37,226 nucleotides of DNA from an uncultured Pseudomonadota bacterium (GCA_903861005.1 CAIOSP010000151.1:1-37226); one strand, 5' to 3'; shown: positions 1-9,107, numbered from the stretch's first letter. The notes: a model not told the origin generated them from the sequence alone. Translations and numbers: made by a program.

Positions 1-151
1 CGGCGGTCGTGGCGGCGGCTTCGGCGGCGGTCGCGGCGGCGGCGGTCGTGGCGGCTTCGGCGGCGGCGGCAGCGGCGGCTTCGGCGGCGGCGGTGGCGGT
101 GGCGGTGGCGGTGGCGGTGGCGGTGGCGGTGGCTTCGGCAGCGACGACTAG
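1..151 (+). CDS. Glycine-rich C-terminal tail of a protein (5' partial)
   Basis: Only the last 49 codons are in the window; the frame opens at base 2 and stops with TAG at 149-151. The residues are nearly all Gly with scattered Arg, Phe and Ser, in GGRGG and GGFGG patterns, ending in Phe-Gly-Ser-Asp-Asp. Such RGG/FGG-like tails are known from bacterial RRM-type RNA-binding proteins, some DEAD-box helicases and other nucleic-acid-binding proteins. The folded domain lies outside the window, so no function can be assigned. The tail contains a perfect in-frame hexanucleotide repeat (89-130). A strong hairpin follows the stop codon. Confidence 0.7.
   Translation, partial: GGRGGGFGGGRGGGGRGGFGGGGSGGFGGGGGGGGGGGGGGGGGFGSDD
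89..130 (+). repeat. Seven tandem GGCGGT hexamers
   Basis: Seven perfect copies of GGCGGT encode 14 consecutive glycines in the tail of the first gene. The unit is a multiple of three, so slippage would change the length of the Gly tract without shifting the frame. Confidence 0.9.
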
Positions 152-189
152 CTCCCCTGCCCTGGGCTCGCGTCCAGGGTGAGGTCTCC

Positions 190-221
190 AGGGCGCCTGC
201 GGTTCACGCCGCGGGCGCCCT
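190..221 (+). terminator. Hairpin after the Gly-rich gene
   Basis: An inverted repeat of 8 perfect base pairs (AGGGCGCC/GGCGCCCT) continues through one G-T pair and four more GC pairs to a 6-nt loop, making about 13 pairs. It lies 38 nt past the stop codon. Only a weak T-rich stretch (GTTCGCTTTCT) follows, so intrinsic termination is likely but unproven. Confidence 0.55.
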
Positions 222-307
222 GTTCGCTTTCTGTGCGGCGGACCGCGGCGACCAGCGCGCCCGGACGGGCTCCGCCGGTCGACCGACGTGTCGATGTCCG
301 AGCGGCC

Positions 308-356
308 GCGCTCCAGAAAGAAGAGAGGGCGCCGAACCGCTTGGTCCGACGCCCTC
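308..356 (-). terminator. Intrinsic terminator of the sigma factor gene
   Basis: Read on the minus strand, a GAGGGCG/CGCCCTC stem (350-356 with 325-331) with partial internal pairing is followed directly by a T-rich run, TCTCTTCTTTCT (revcomp of 313-324). It lies about 24 nt beyond the stop codon of the sigma factor gene. Confidence 0.65.
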
Positions 357-379
357 CACCGACCGCAAACGGCCTGTGC

Positions 380-1378
380 TTACATGGCCTCGCGGATCTG
401 CGACTGCTCGCGGAGGCGGATGAGCGCCTCGCGCTCGATCTGGCGCACGCGCTCGCGGGACAGGCCCATCTCCTTGCCCACCTCAGACAGCGTGCGGAAC
501 TCGCCATCCTTGAGGCCGTAGCGGCGGGTCAGCACGAAGCGGTGGCGCTCAGACAGGACCATGTCGAACGCGTCGTGCATCCGGTGGAGCTCCTGGCTGT
601 TGATGGCGTCGCCGTCCGGGCGGACCGCGTCCTCGTCGGACAGGAAGCGCTCCAGGGAGCGCGGGCGGGGGCCGTCGTCCACGGGCTGCTCGAGCGAGAT
701 CGTGGAGCCCTGGCTGAGCAGCAGCTCGGCACGCTCCTTGTCGATGCCCACCTCGTCCGCCAGATCCGCCAAGCCGTACTCGACGCCCGCGGCCTCGAAG
801 CGCTTGATGGCCTTGCGCAGGTTGCGGGTCTGCTCGACCGCGCAGCCAGGCAGACGCACCGGGCGGCCCGTGTGGTCGATCGCGCGCGTCATCTGCGCGC
901 GGACCCACCAGCGGGCGTAGGTGGAGAAGCGGATGTCACGGTCCGGATCGAAGCGCTTGGCGGCGCGGAGCAGGCCGATGTAGCCCTCCTGCACCAGATC
1001 CTCTTCGTCCATGAACGGGCCGGCCAGCTTGCGGGCCTCGCCGTGGGCGATGCGGCGGCCGGACATGGCCAGCTGCCAGCGCAGGGCCTCTGCCTCGGCC
1101 CAAGCGCCCTTGGCGGCGCGCGCGCGGGGCTTGAGGTCGGCGCGGTCCTTGGAGGCCTTCCACACGGCCTCCACCGCCTCTTCAAGGCGGTCCACGGCAC
1201 CCGCGCGGGTGCGCTCGGCGCGGTCCGGGCGGCGGCTGACGATGGCCATCGCCACGTCCACACCGTCGATCGCGTCGCGGGACTTGTCCTCAGCGACGCG
1301 TATCTTCCGGGCGAGGACCTTCTCCTCGTCCGCGGTGAGACGCTCAGACTGCTTCTTGCGGTTGTCGATGAAGCTCAT
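380..1378 (-). CDS. RNA polymerase sigma factor, sigma-70 family
   Basis: This is a 332-residue sigma-70-family factor that directs RNA polymerase to promoters. Region 2 is clear at about residues 121-167: the core-binding DEEDLVQEGYIGLLRAAKRF segment, then the RFSTYARWWVRAQM helix used for -10 recognition and melting. Region 3 follows at about 180-230. Region 4 (about 270-325) carries LSEVGKEMGLSRERVRQIE, the -35-binding helix-turn-helix. Region 1.1 is absent, so it is an alternative (group 2 or 3, RpoH-like) factor rather than the housekeeping one. A roughly 80-residue helical, charged stretch (about 30-110) separates the N-terminal helix from region 2 and is longer than in typical RpoH. 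The ATG has GGAG at 1388-1391, 9 nt upstream. No anti-sigma gene is adjacent. The exact subgroup and regulon cannot be told from the sequence. Confidence 0.93.
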   Translation of the reverse strand: MSFIDNRKKQSERLTADEEKVLARKIRVAEDKSRDAIDGVDVAMAIVSRRPDRAERTRAGAVDRLEEAVEAVWKASKDRADLKPRARAAKGAWAEAEALRWQLAMSGRRIAHGEARKLAGPFMDEEDLVQEGYIGLLRAAKRFDPDRDIRFSTYARWWVRAQMTRAIDHTGRPVRLPGCAVEQTRNLRKAIKRFEAAGVEYGLADLADEVGIDKERAELLLSQGSTISLEQPVDDGPRPRSLERFLSDEDAVRPDGDAINSQELHRMHDAFDMVLSERHRFVLTRRYGLKDGEFRTLSEVGKEMGLSRERVRQIEREALIRLREQSQIREAM

Positions 1379-1516
1379 GGAGACACGCTCCGGGGTGCGC
1401 TGGCGCGCCGTGGGACCCTCTCCGTACCGGGCGGCACGGGGGCGGGTCTGCGGTCGACCGCGCGAGATTCAAGTCGGATGGGCCGTAGCGGAATTGGAGG
1501 CCACCGGCGGCCGCCG

Positions 1517-1546
1517 AGTGTGCCTCATCACCCCCCCTTCTGTCAA
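1517..1546 (-). promoter_or_regulatory. Candidate promoter for the sigma factor gene
   Basis: A perfect TTGACA (-35, minus strand, 1546-1541) is followed after 18 nt by CACACT (1522-1517), which matches TATAAT at only three positions. It lies about 140 nt upstream of the start codon. The region also contains a run of seven G. Tentative. Confidence 0.3.
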
Positions 1547-1557
1547 CCAGATTCGGG

Positions 1558-1585
1558 CTCCTGACCGTCTGCCGACGGTCAGGAG
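1558..1585 (-). terminator. Strong hairpin downstream of the lamin-tail lipoprotein gene
   Basis: A perfect 11-bp inverted repeat (CTCCTGACCGT/ACGGTCAGGAG) with a 6-nt loop starts 25 nt past the stop codon at 1611. No T-tract follows on either strand. It could act as a Rho-independent-like terminator or an mRNA 3'-end stabiliser. It is also about 180 nt upstream of the sigma factor start. Confidence 0.5.
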
Positions 1586-1610
1586 ATGTCCGACCTGAGC
1601 GACCCTGCCG

Positions 1611-2135
1611 CTAGTATGGCAGCCGGTAGAGGTACTTCCGGTAGTCGAGGTGACCGTTGGACTGGAAAGAGACCTCGTCCGAGTAGCGAACGAGCGACCC
1701 AGCCGCGTCCTGGTAGTACAGCGCGCCGTAGGTCGACGAGAAGAACATCTTCTTGTTCGGGAGGCGCTGCGGCAGACCATCGAGCGGTGCGAACGCCGCG
1801 CCGCACGTCGTCAGGTTCGAGTAGACGTTTGGGTACACTCGCGGCAGGAGATCCTGACGCGTGTCCATCGCCACCTCGAACCCGAACTCGCAAGACGGAC
1901 ACAGCGAAGCCGTGGCAAGTGGGCGAACCTGATGCACGTTGTACTGGAGGTAACAGTCCACGCTCAGTAGCACTGGAACCCCTTCCCAAGTGAGCACGCT
2001 CGCCTGGGTCACCTTTACCACCCGATCCATCGTACCCAGCCACACCGCGTTCGGCGCTACCGTCGCGCGTCCGCGCACCTCGGCCACCTTGAAGAAGTCG
2101 GTGTCCACGACCACCGTCACGTCCGTGTCCGCGGT
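1611..2135 (-). other. Unique C-terminal domain of the giant lipoprotein
   Basis: After the final Asp/Thr spacer, about 170 residues do not match the repeat pattern. They contain four Cys (including CPSC), many Tyr and the terminal sequence YRKYLYRLPY. I do not recognise the fold. Confidence 0.6.
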
Positions 2136-5100
2136 GTCCACCACCGTCTGGGCCAGATTGTCCGTCACGCAGTCGTTGGGCTCGCCGGGCGTGCCTCCCG
2201 TGTTCGTTCCGCGGATGCGGACCTTGGCCTGACACCAGTTCGCGGGCGTGTCGTTCGCGGTCGCGTTGATCCGATCCGGCATCAGCTGGAACGCGTGCCC
2301 GTTGTCGACGCCGGTCCAGTACAGGGTCCAGTTGACCGTGCTGACGGTGTCGAGGATGGGCCCGCCGGCGCCATCGTCGAGGACGATCGGCTCACCCAGG
2401 TACTGCAGGTCCGGGTACGTCCACGCGAAGTCGCTCTGGACGTGGCCGACAAGGCAATTCGAGATGTGCGTGAGCACCGCCTCCTTGCCCGGCGCCACGA
2501 CGAGCGGCTGATCCACCGCGAACCACGAAGCGCCCACGCCGGACGTGCCGCCCTGCAGTCCGACGCGCAGCCCGTTGAGGTCGAGCGTGTCGCCGGTGGT
2601 GTTGGTCACCTCGATGTAGTTCTCGTTGTTGCCGTAGCAGTCGTGCGGCCGGATCATGATCTCGCTGATGACCAGATCACCCGGCGACAGGGACGCCAGG
2701 TTCCGCACGAACGCCGGCGAGGCGCAAGCGCCGTTCGTCAAGCCCGGCGAGCCCTTGTCGGCCGTGCCCGCGATGGTGCTCGATTCGAAGCACCAGTTCA
2801 GCTCGCTGTCGTTGTCCGTCGCCGTCTCGTGCCCCGTAGTCACCGAGAACGCCTCACCGTTACGCACGGAGAACTTGCTGTAGTCGACCACATCCAGGTT
2901 CGAGTGCGAGTTGGTGAGCGCCACCGTGTCGCTCGAGTTGCCGTAGCTGCTCAGGACGAAGTTCGTGATGATGTCCGCGTTGAGGCCGAAGTAGCAGGCA
3001 CTGCTGCCTCCGACCTTGCGGATCAGCGTCAGCTTGCCGGGCGCCACCTCAAGGTGAGACGACACCACGGTGTCCGTGCCGCCGGTCCGGATGTGCATGC
3101 CGAACAGGTCCACCGTGAACGGGTAGGTGTTGCGCAGCTCGATGTACTCTCCGAACAGGTCCGGACACGCGCGCGGGTCCGCCATGAACTCGGTGATCGC
3201 GAGCTGGTCCGCGTCCAACTCCTCCACGTTGGCGACGTAGCCCGAGGGGTACGGAGGCAACTGGCCGTTCGGCACGCAGGCGTCGTTCGCCTTGCCGGGC
3301 GAGCCCTTGTCACCGAGCGAACCCGAGAAGCGCTGCCAGCCCGTGCACCAGTCCTCCGCGCGATTGTGCAGGTAGACGCTGGAGTAGGTCCGGTTGGCGA
3401 CCACGGCGGCCGGCGAGTCCCCCGCCGCCGATGACGGCGGCGTCGCCGCGACCTTGGTGGGGTTGAGCGTGTAGGCGTGACCGGGCGCCGGCGCAAACTG
3501 GCTGACATCGACCAGATCGATGACCTTGGTCTGGTTGGCGATGAACGCCACCGGACTGGCCTGCCCGAACACCAGCGACGTGTAGCGGAACTTGGTGCGC
3601 AGTGTGTAGCACTCGTTCACCGCCGCGCGCCGGGCCAGGTAGTAGTCGCCCGGCTGGATCACGAGGTGGGCCGGGAGCGCGGCGACCGTGTAGGTGCGCG
3701 CCCCGTCCGACACCACCAGCCCGTTGAGGTCGATGGGCTGGGTGCCGTTGTTGTAGACCTCGACGTACTCCGCGTTCTCGTCGGAGCAGTCGCGCGGGTC
3801 GACCATGATCTCGGTGATCAGCAGCTCGCCGACCTTCACGTCCGCCATCGGCTTCGCCGGATCCAGCGTGGTGGGCTTGAACGTGTCGAACGTGTCGCTC
3901 GGCTGGGTGTCCGGATCGTAGGTCGTGATGCACTGCGCGTTGGCGTAGCCAGGCGTGCCGCGGTCAAGCAGGCCGCCGGGGATCACATCCGGGCTCGGGC
4001 ACCAGTTGCCTCCCACGTCGTTGAGCGAGGCCGTGAACGCCGTGGGGTCCAGGTTCCAGGACGCGCCGGTCGTGCGGACCGGGAACACCGAGGTGTTGAC
4101 CGTGTCGAACGCGAACGTCGGGCCGGCCACCGTGACGGTGTCGGAGACGTTGGCCAGCTTGAGGCCCGTGTACTCGAAGTCGGACGGCAGGTCGTAGCAG
4201 TTGGACACGCCGCCGGGGACGCCGAGCGCGAACCGGTGGGGACCGACAATCACGCTCCGGTTGAGCGTGAACGTACCCGAGGACGTCGTGATCTTCAGGC
4301 CGTTGAGATCCACGTCGACGCTGCGGTTGTTGCGCAGCTCGATGTACTCGGCGGCGCCGTCGGTACAGTCGATCGGGTCGACCATCAGCTCGGTGATGAC
4401 CAGATCCGACGGGCCGAGCTGGCCCAAGGTCAGCGCGGTGCCCGTGTGAACCCAACTGTCGGTGTCCGGGTAGGCGGGATCAACCAGGGTGTCGGCGTCC
4501 AGGGGGCCGGGCGGCGGCACGCTGGTGTCGACGATCAGCGACGCGCAGCGCGGGTTGGCCGAGCCGGGCGTGCCGAGGTCGTACTGGGCGCCAGGGATCG
4601 GCGTGATCGCCGGACACCAAGCCCACGCCGCGTCGTTGGACGTCGCGGTGAGGTAGTTGCCGGACAGCGACAGCGCCTCGCCGGGCTGCTCATCGGGCCA
4701 AGTGCGGTAGTCGACCTGATCGATCAGCGTCGACCCCACGCGCACCTGGACGATGTCGCCCTGGTTGTCGAACAACGGGCGGGAGTAGGTCGCGCTGGCG
4801 TTCGCGTTGTAGAGCCGACCACCGGCGTGGAAGCGCGCCAGCACCGCGCGGCGCTTGGACGGCACGTACACGTCGTCATTGATGGTGGACGTGGCGAGCG
4901 CGCCGAACCGGTTGGCGATCTCCACGCCGCGCAGGTTCACGGTCTGACCGCTGGCGTTGTAGACCTCGACCCACTCAGTCGCGGGGTCGTTGGGCTTGAG
5001 CGCCTCGGCCGAGTTCGCCATGATCTCGGTGATCACCAGATCGCCGGGCACCAGCTCACAGGCGCCCTTGATGTTGGTGTTGGGGTCCGTCGGGCAGACC

Positions 5101-8100
5101 GGCGGGAGCACCGACGGCGGCGTGCAGGTGTTGACCGCGCCGGGGGTGCCACGGTCGCCCACGCCACCGGGGATGAGCGTGGTCGACGTGCACCACTTGT
5201 TGGCCGCGTCATTGCCGGCGGCGGTCAGAGGCAGGCCCGCGCCCAGCTCCCACGACGCGCCGAACGCGGACGGGAAGGTGTTGAAGTCGACGCGGTCGAT
5301 GATCTGCCCCGCTTCGTCCGTGAGCGTGATGACGTCGCCGTTGTTGTTCAGCACGGCGCCGTCGTACAGCGCGTTGCTCTGCAGGCCGTAGCACTGGTTG
5401 GTGCCCGCGTGCGTGTTGAGCAGCACCGCGTAGCCGTGCGACTGCACAACCGCGCTGAACTGCATGGTGGCGAGCCCCTCCTCATCGTTGACCGTGAGGT
5501 ATCGCAGGCTCAGCGGCTTGAGCGTGGTGTTGTAGACCTCGATGTACTCGGCGGTGGCGTCGGGCGAGCAGTCGCCAGGCTGCGCCATGAACTCGGTGAT
5601 CACCAGCTCGCCGGGCAGGGGGCGGTCGGGCTCGACCTGGATGTCCGTCTCGATCACGTCGGTGTCGGGCGGCAGGCAACTGCTGTCCGCCGAGTCACAG
5701 AGCACCGGGCAGCCGTCGTTCGGGCGGCCAGGCGTGCCGAAGTCGAGCAGGGTCGGGGCCGCCGGCGTCAGGTTGTAGGTGCTGATCGCGGGCGTCGGGC
5801 ACCAGGCCGCCTCGAAGGTGTTGGCCAGGTAGTTGTACTTGGTCGCGTTGAGTTGCAGCGCCTGCCCCGTGGGCGGGACCACCCAGCCGGCGGTGTTGAC
5901 GCTGTTGAAGTATACGGTGAACCCGCCCGAGTCCGTGAACGTCAGGTCGTAGCGGTCGCCGATGTCGCGCATCTCCCAGTTGGACGGGTAGCTCGCCGTG
6001 GGCTCGTTCACATAGCAGCGCGCCGCGTTCGTGCGGGCGAGCGTCGCGTAGCCGTTGCCAGCGACGACCTGGTGCGTGGTGACCACCGTGGCCGGGCCGA
6101 AGGTGTTCACGCGCAGGCGCAGGCCGAACAGGTCGACCGGGCCCGGGAAGTTGTTGTAGACCTCGACGTACTCACCCTTCGAGTCCGCGCAGTGCGGGTT
6201 CGTCATGATCTCGGTGATGATCAGCGTGGTCGTGTTGCGCGGGAGCTGGTCGAGCGTGAGCGGCGGCGGCCCCCCATCGTCGGTGTCCGAGACCACGTGA
6301 TCCCAGCAGTGACCGGCCGTACCGGCGCTGCCAAAGTCAGACGTGGACCCGATGATCGCGACGTCAGAGTCGCACCAGCGGTCCGGAAGGTTGTTCAGCG
6401 AGAACGAAGGGTTGACCGTCGGATCGAACTGAAGCGACCGCCCCTGGGTGAAGGTCCAGCCGGTGAAGTCCACCGAGTCGATGTTGCTGATGGTCGAGTT
6501 GAACAAGCGGACGCGCGTCGCGTCGAGCGTGGCGCCGCTGAGCTCCCACTGGGGGGCCATCGACGGGAAGCAGAACGCGAACTGCGAGGCCATGGGGATG
6601 ACGGTGCGCGCGCCGCCGAGCAGATCGTCGGAGCTGCCGGTCTTGAGCAGCGTGCCGGCGGTGTTGCCGCCCACCGCCACCTGCAACCCGTTGAGGTGCA
6701 TGGTGTAGTTAGTGTTGTTGTAGAGCTCCAGGTACCGGGCCTGGGTCCCGCCGCCGCAGCCCACCGGGTCCATCATGACCTCGGTCAGCAGAAGCTCGCC
6801 CTCGTACAACTCCTCGGGCGAGATGCCGTCCGTGAGGTCGCGGGTGGTGTGCGGATCCATCACGAACGTGTCGGGGCCGAGGTCGGTGTCGTCCTGCGGG
6901 CCATCCGGGTTGCAGTCGTTCAGCGCCGCGGGCGTGCCGTGATCCAGGCTGCCGAACGGGTTCATCGACGGGCCGTCGACGCACCACAGGGACTGGTCGT
7001 CGTTGAACGACGCCAGGTCGTAGTTGGGCGAGAGGACGAGCGGGATCTCGGGCATCAGCTGGCGCGCGATGCCCTTCTGGAAAGACCACCCCGAGAAGTC
7101 GACGCGATCGATCTCAGTCTGCTGACCGTTCTGGATCTTGATCGACGACGCCGTGAAGGTCTTGCCGGACGTCGCCAGGTCAAACCGATGGGCGAAGTCA
7201 TGGCAGTAGGCCTGGAACTGCTTGGGCTGAACCGTGAAGTACTGGCCCGGCGCCACGTCCGTCACGGCCGCGCCGATGGGCTCGATGTCCTCGGCGGCGC
7301 CGCTGCTCAGGTCGATCAGCAGGCCGGAGCGCAGGTGCACCGTGTAGCCCGAGGCGTTGTACAGCTCGAGGTACTGCCCCTGCGACGGGCTGCCGCCGCA
7401 GTCCTTCGGATCCAGGTGCAGCTCGGTGATCATGAGCTCACCGCGGCAGAGCTCGTCGGGATCCAGGCCGTTGTTGACGTTGCGGCTCAGCGCCGTGAAG
7501 CACGGATCCACCGGGGGCAGGTCGGTGTCGGTGTCGGTGCCGCCGCCCGGGGTGCAGGAGTTATTGGGCTCGCTGGGCGTGCCGCGGTCGCGGACGCCGC
7601 CGGCGATGTAGTTCTGCTGCGGGCACCACAGCGAGCGCAGCGGGTTGAGGTACGGCGTGGAGATCAGCGCGTCCGGGTCGAAGCCCATCGCGCGGCCGTT
7701 CGGGAACACCCAGGTCGACATGTCGACGTCGTCCACGACGACGGCGGGCGAGGCGCCGGCCACGGTGTGCAGCACCACCCGCTTGCCGGTGGGCGACAGC
7801 GAGTTGTTCACCGTGAAGCGGTTGCCGTAATTGTAGCAGCCGGTGGACGACGAACGCTGAATCGCGGTGAACTCGCGCGGCCCGAGGAGCCAGTTGCTGC
7901 CCGCGCGCTTGCCGATCGACAGGTCCTTGATGGTGCCCCAGTCGATCTTGAAGTCCCGCAGATCCACCGATTTGTCGGTGTTGTTGTAGATCTCGATGTA
8001 GCGACCCTCATCCGGATTCGGGCAGCCGAGCGGGTTGAGGTTGACCTCGTTGATGACCAGATCGCCGGGCTTGACCGGCGTGACGGTGTCCGTGTCGACG

Positions 8101-9080
8101 ACGACGTCGGAGTCGTCGGTGTCGATCGGGTTTTCGATCTGGGTGCAGCCGTGCGCCTGGCGGGCAGGCGTGCCGTAGCTCGGGCTCTTCCCGGGGATGT
8201 CGATGCCGAGCAGCTCGTCGGCCAGGCACCAGGAGTCCGGGATGTCGTTGGACGACGCGTCCTCCTTGCCCGGGGTCAGGTGCACCGCGTACCCGCGCGT
8301 GAACCGCTCCGGGGACGGTCCAAACTGCCAAGTCGAGAAGTTGACGGTGTCGATCGTGATCGTGTCCGGCCGCAGCAGCGACAGCGTGGTGTTGCTGCCC
8401 GCGCTCGTGAACACGATGTTCGACGAGTAGGTGAAGTCGGCGTGAAAGCTGGGCAGATAGCCCGCGCAGGCGGCGAAGCTGGGCCGACCGATCGCGTACG
8501 CGCCAGGCTGCACCAGCACGTCGGCCGTTACGGTGAAGCTGCGAGCGCCGTAGCGCACCACCACGTAGTGCAAGTTCAGCACTTCGGCGGTCGCGTTCTT
8601 CATCTCGATGTACTGGCCGTAGGCCTCGTTCGAGCAGTCGTCGAAGGACGGCGTGACCATGACCTCGCTGAGCACCAGGTCACCGAACAGCATGGTCCTG
8701 CCGTCCTTCGGCGGCTTGACGGTGTCGCCGGTGTCGGTGTCCGTGTCGACAGTGTCGCTGTCCGGGTTCACCGTGTCGGAGTCCTGGACGAACGTGTCAC
8801 CCGTGTCCGTGTCCGCCACGACGTCCGAGTCGCCCGTGTCGGTGTCCGTGGTGTCGACCGTGTCCGTGTCCACCACGTCGGTGTCGGGCTCATCGGTGTC
8901 GTCCACGGTGGTGTCGGTGTCCGCGTCGGGATCGTCGGTGTCGCGCCCCGGACAGGTGATGCCGATGCAGGCCGAGTCCGTGTCGTCCGTAGCGCCGCCG
9001 TCAGCGCAGGCCTGCAGCCCGCCCACCACCACGACGGCGATCGGCAACCACAGCACGCGCGAGAAGAGATTGGTCTTCAA
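1611..9080 (-). CDS. Giant lipoprotein with 11 lamin-tail-domain repeats
   Basis: This is a 2,489-residue predicted surface lipoprotein. The N-terminus has Lys2, a hydrophobic stretch and a lipobox ending at Cys25 (LQAC). Residues about 30-125 are an Asp/Thr-rich, low-complexity stalk of TDTD-type units. Eleven repeats of about 190-210 residues follow. Each opens with a GDLVITEIM-like strand, then DP..C, EYIEVYN and a hydrophobic DLNGL motif, and closes with WC...GTPG.PN..C. The opening block is typical of lamin-tail (LTD) domains, immunoglobulin-like beta folds found in exported bacterial proteins. Paired Cys at the start and end of the units suggest disulfides and export. Short Asp/Thr spacers separate many repeats. 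The last roughly 170 residues form a different, unrecognised Cys-containing domain. The start is TTG; an in-frame TAG just upstream rules out a longer form. An adhesive or cell-envelope structural role is inference. Confidence 0.85.
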   Translation of the reverse strand: MKTNLFSRVLWLPIAVVVVGGLQACADGGATDDTDSACIGITCPGRDTDDPDADTDTTVDDTDEPDTDVVDTDTVDTTDTDTGDSDVVADTDTGDTFVQDSDTVNPDSDTVDTDTDTGDTVKPPKDGRTMLFGDLVLSEVMVTPSFDDCSNEAYGQYIEMKNATAEVLNLHYVVVRYGARSFTVTADVLVQPGAYAIGRPSFAACAGYLPSFHADFTYSSNIVFTSAGSNTTLSLLRPDTITIDTVNFSTWQFGPSPERFTRGYAVHLTPGKEDASSNDIPDSWCLADELLGIDIPGKSPSYGTPARQAHGCTQIENPIDTDDSDVVVDTDTVTPVKPGDLVINEVNLNPLGCPNPDEGRYIEIYNNTDKSVDLRDFKIDWGTIKDLSIGKRAGSNWLLGPREFTAIQRSSSTGCYNYGNRFTVNNSLSPTGKRVVLHTVAGASPAVVVDDVDMSTWVFPNGRAMGFDPDALISTPYLNPLRSLWCPQQNYIAGGVRDRGTPSEPNNSCTPGGGTDTDTDLPPVDPCFTALSRNVNNGLDPDELCRGELMITELHLDPKDCGGSPSQGQYLELYNASGYTVHLRSGLLIDLSSGAAEDIEPIGAAVTDVAPGQYFTVQPKQFQAYCHDFAHRFDLATSGKTFTASSIKIQNGQQTEIDRVDFSGWSFQKGIARQLMPEIPLVLSPNYDLASFNDDQSLWCVDGPSMNPFGSLDHGTPAALNDCNPDGPQDDTDLGPDTFVMDPHTTRDLTDGISPEELYEGELLLTEVMMDPVGCGGGTQARYLELYNNTNYTMHLNGLQVAVGGNTAGTLLKTGSSDDLLGGARTVIPMASQFAFCFPSMAPQWELSGATLDATRVRLFNSTISNIDSVDFTGWTFTQGRSLQFDPTVNPSFSLNNLPDRWCDSDVAIIGSTSDFGSAGTAGHCWDHVVSDTDDGGPPPLTLDQLPRNTTTLIITEIMTNPHCADSKGEYVEVYNNFPGPVDLFGLRLRVNTFGPATVVTTHQVVAGNGYATLARTNAARCYVNEPTASYPSNWEMRDIGDRYDLTFTDSGGFTVYFNSVNTAGWVVPPTGQALQLNATKYNYLANTFEAAWCPTPAISTYNLTPAAPTLLDFGTPGRPNDGCPVLCDSADSSCLPPDTDVIETDIQVEPDRPLPGELVITEFMAQPGDCSPDATAEYIEVYNTTLKPLSLRYLTVNDEEGLATMQFSAVVQSHGYAVLLNTHAGTNQCYGLQSNALYDGAVLNNNGDVITLTDEAGQIIDRVDFNTFPSAFGASWELGAGLPLTAAGNDAANKWCTSTTLIPGGVGDRGTPGAVNTCTPPSVLPPVCPTDPNTNIKGACELVPGDLVITEIMANSAEALKPNDPATEWVEVYNASGQTVNLRGVEIANRFGALATSTINDDVYVPSKRRAVLARFHAGGRLYNANASATYSRPLFDNQGDIVQVRVGSTLIDQVDYRTWPDEQPGEALSLSGNYLTATSNDAAWAWCPAITPIPGAQYDLGTPGSANPRCASLIVDTSVPPPGPLDADTLVDPAYPDTDSWVHTGTALTLGQLGPSDLVITELMVDPIDCTDGAAEYIELRNNRSVDVDLNGLKITTSSGTFTLNRSVIVGPHRFALGVPGGVSNCYDLPSDFEYTGLKLANVSDTVTVAGPTFAFDTVNTSVFPVRTTGASWNLDPTAFTASLNDVGGNWCPSPDVIPGGLLDRGTPGYANAQCITTYDPDTQPSDTFDTFKPTTLDPAKPMADVKVGELLITEIMVDPRDCSDENAEYVEVYNNGTQPIDLNGLVVSDGARTYTVAALPAHLVIQPGDYYLARRAAVNECYTLRTKFRYTSLVFGQASPVAFIANQTKVIDLVDVSQFAPAPGHAYTLNPTKVAATPPSSAAGDSPAAVVANRTYSSVYLHNRAEDWCTGWQRFSGSLGDKGSPGKANDACVPNGQLPPYPSGYVANVEELDADQLAITEFMADPRACPDLFGEYIELRNTYPFTVDLFGMHIRTGGTDTVVSSHLEVAPGKLTLIRKVGGSSACYFGLNADIITNFVLSSYGNSSDTVALTNSHSNLDVVDYSKFSVRNGEAFSVTTGHETATDNDSELNWCFESSTIAGTADKGSPGLTNGACASPAFVRNLASLSPGDLVISEIMIRPHDCYGNNENYIEVTNTTGDTLDLNGLRVGLQGGTSGVGASWFAVDQPLVVAPGKEAVLTHISNCLVGHVQSDFAWTYPDLQYLGEPIVLDDGAGGPILDTVSTVNWTLYWTGVDNGHAFQLMPDRINATANDTPANWCQAKVRIRGTNTGGTPGEPNDCVTDNLAQTVVDTADTDVTVVVDTDFFKVAEVRGRATVAPNAVWLGTMDRVVKVTQASVLTWEGVPVLLSVDCYLQYNVHQVRPLATASLCPSCEFGFEVAMDTRQDLLPRVYPNVYSNLTTCGAAFAPLDGLPQRLPNKKMFFSSTYGALYYQDAAGSLVRYSDEVSFQSNGHLDYRKYLYRLPY
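2140..8715 (-). repeat. Eleven tandem lamin-tail-like repeats
   Basis: Units begin about every 600 bp; the first is near 8690 and the last near 2690. The most conserved parts are the opening ITEIM..P..C...EYIEVYN block and the closing WC...GTPG block. The cores diverge, which indicates old duplications. Repeat 7 lacks the opening Cys, and repeat 5 has a shortened opening loop. Confidence 0.85.
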
Positions 9081-9107
9081 GATGCACCACCCGAGTCCAT
9101 TGTGCGC

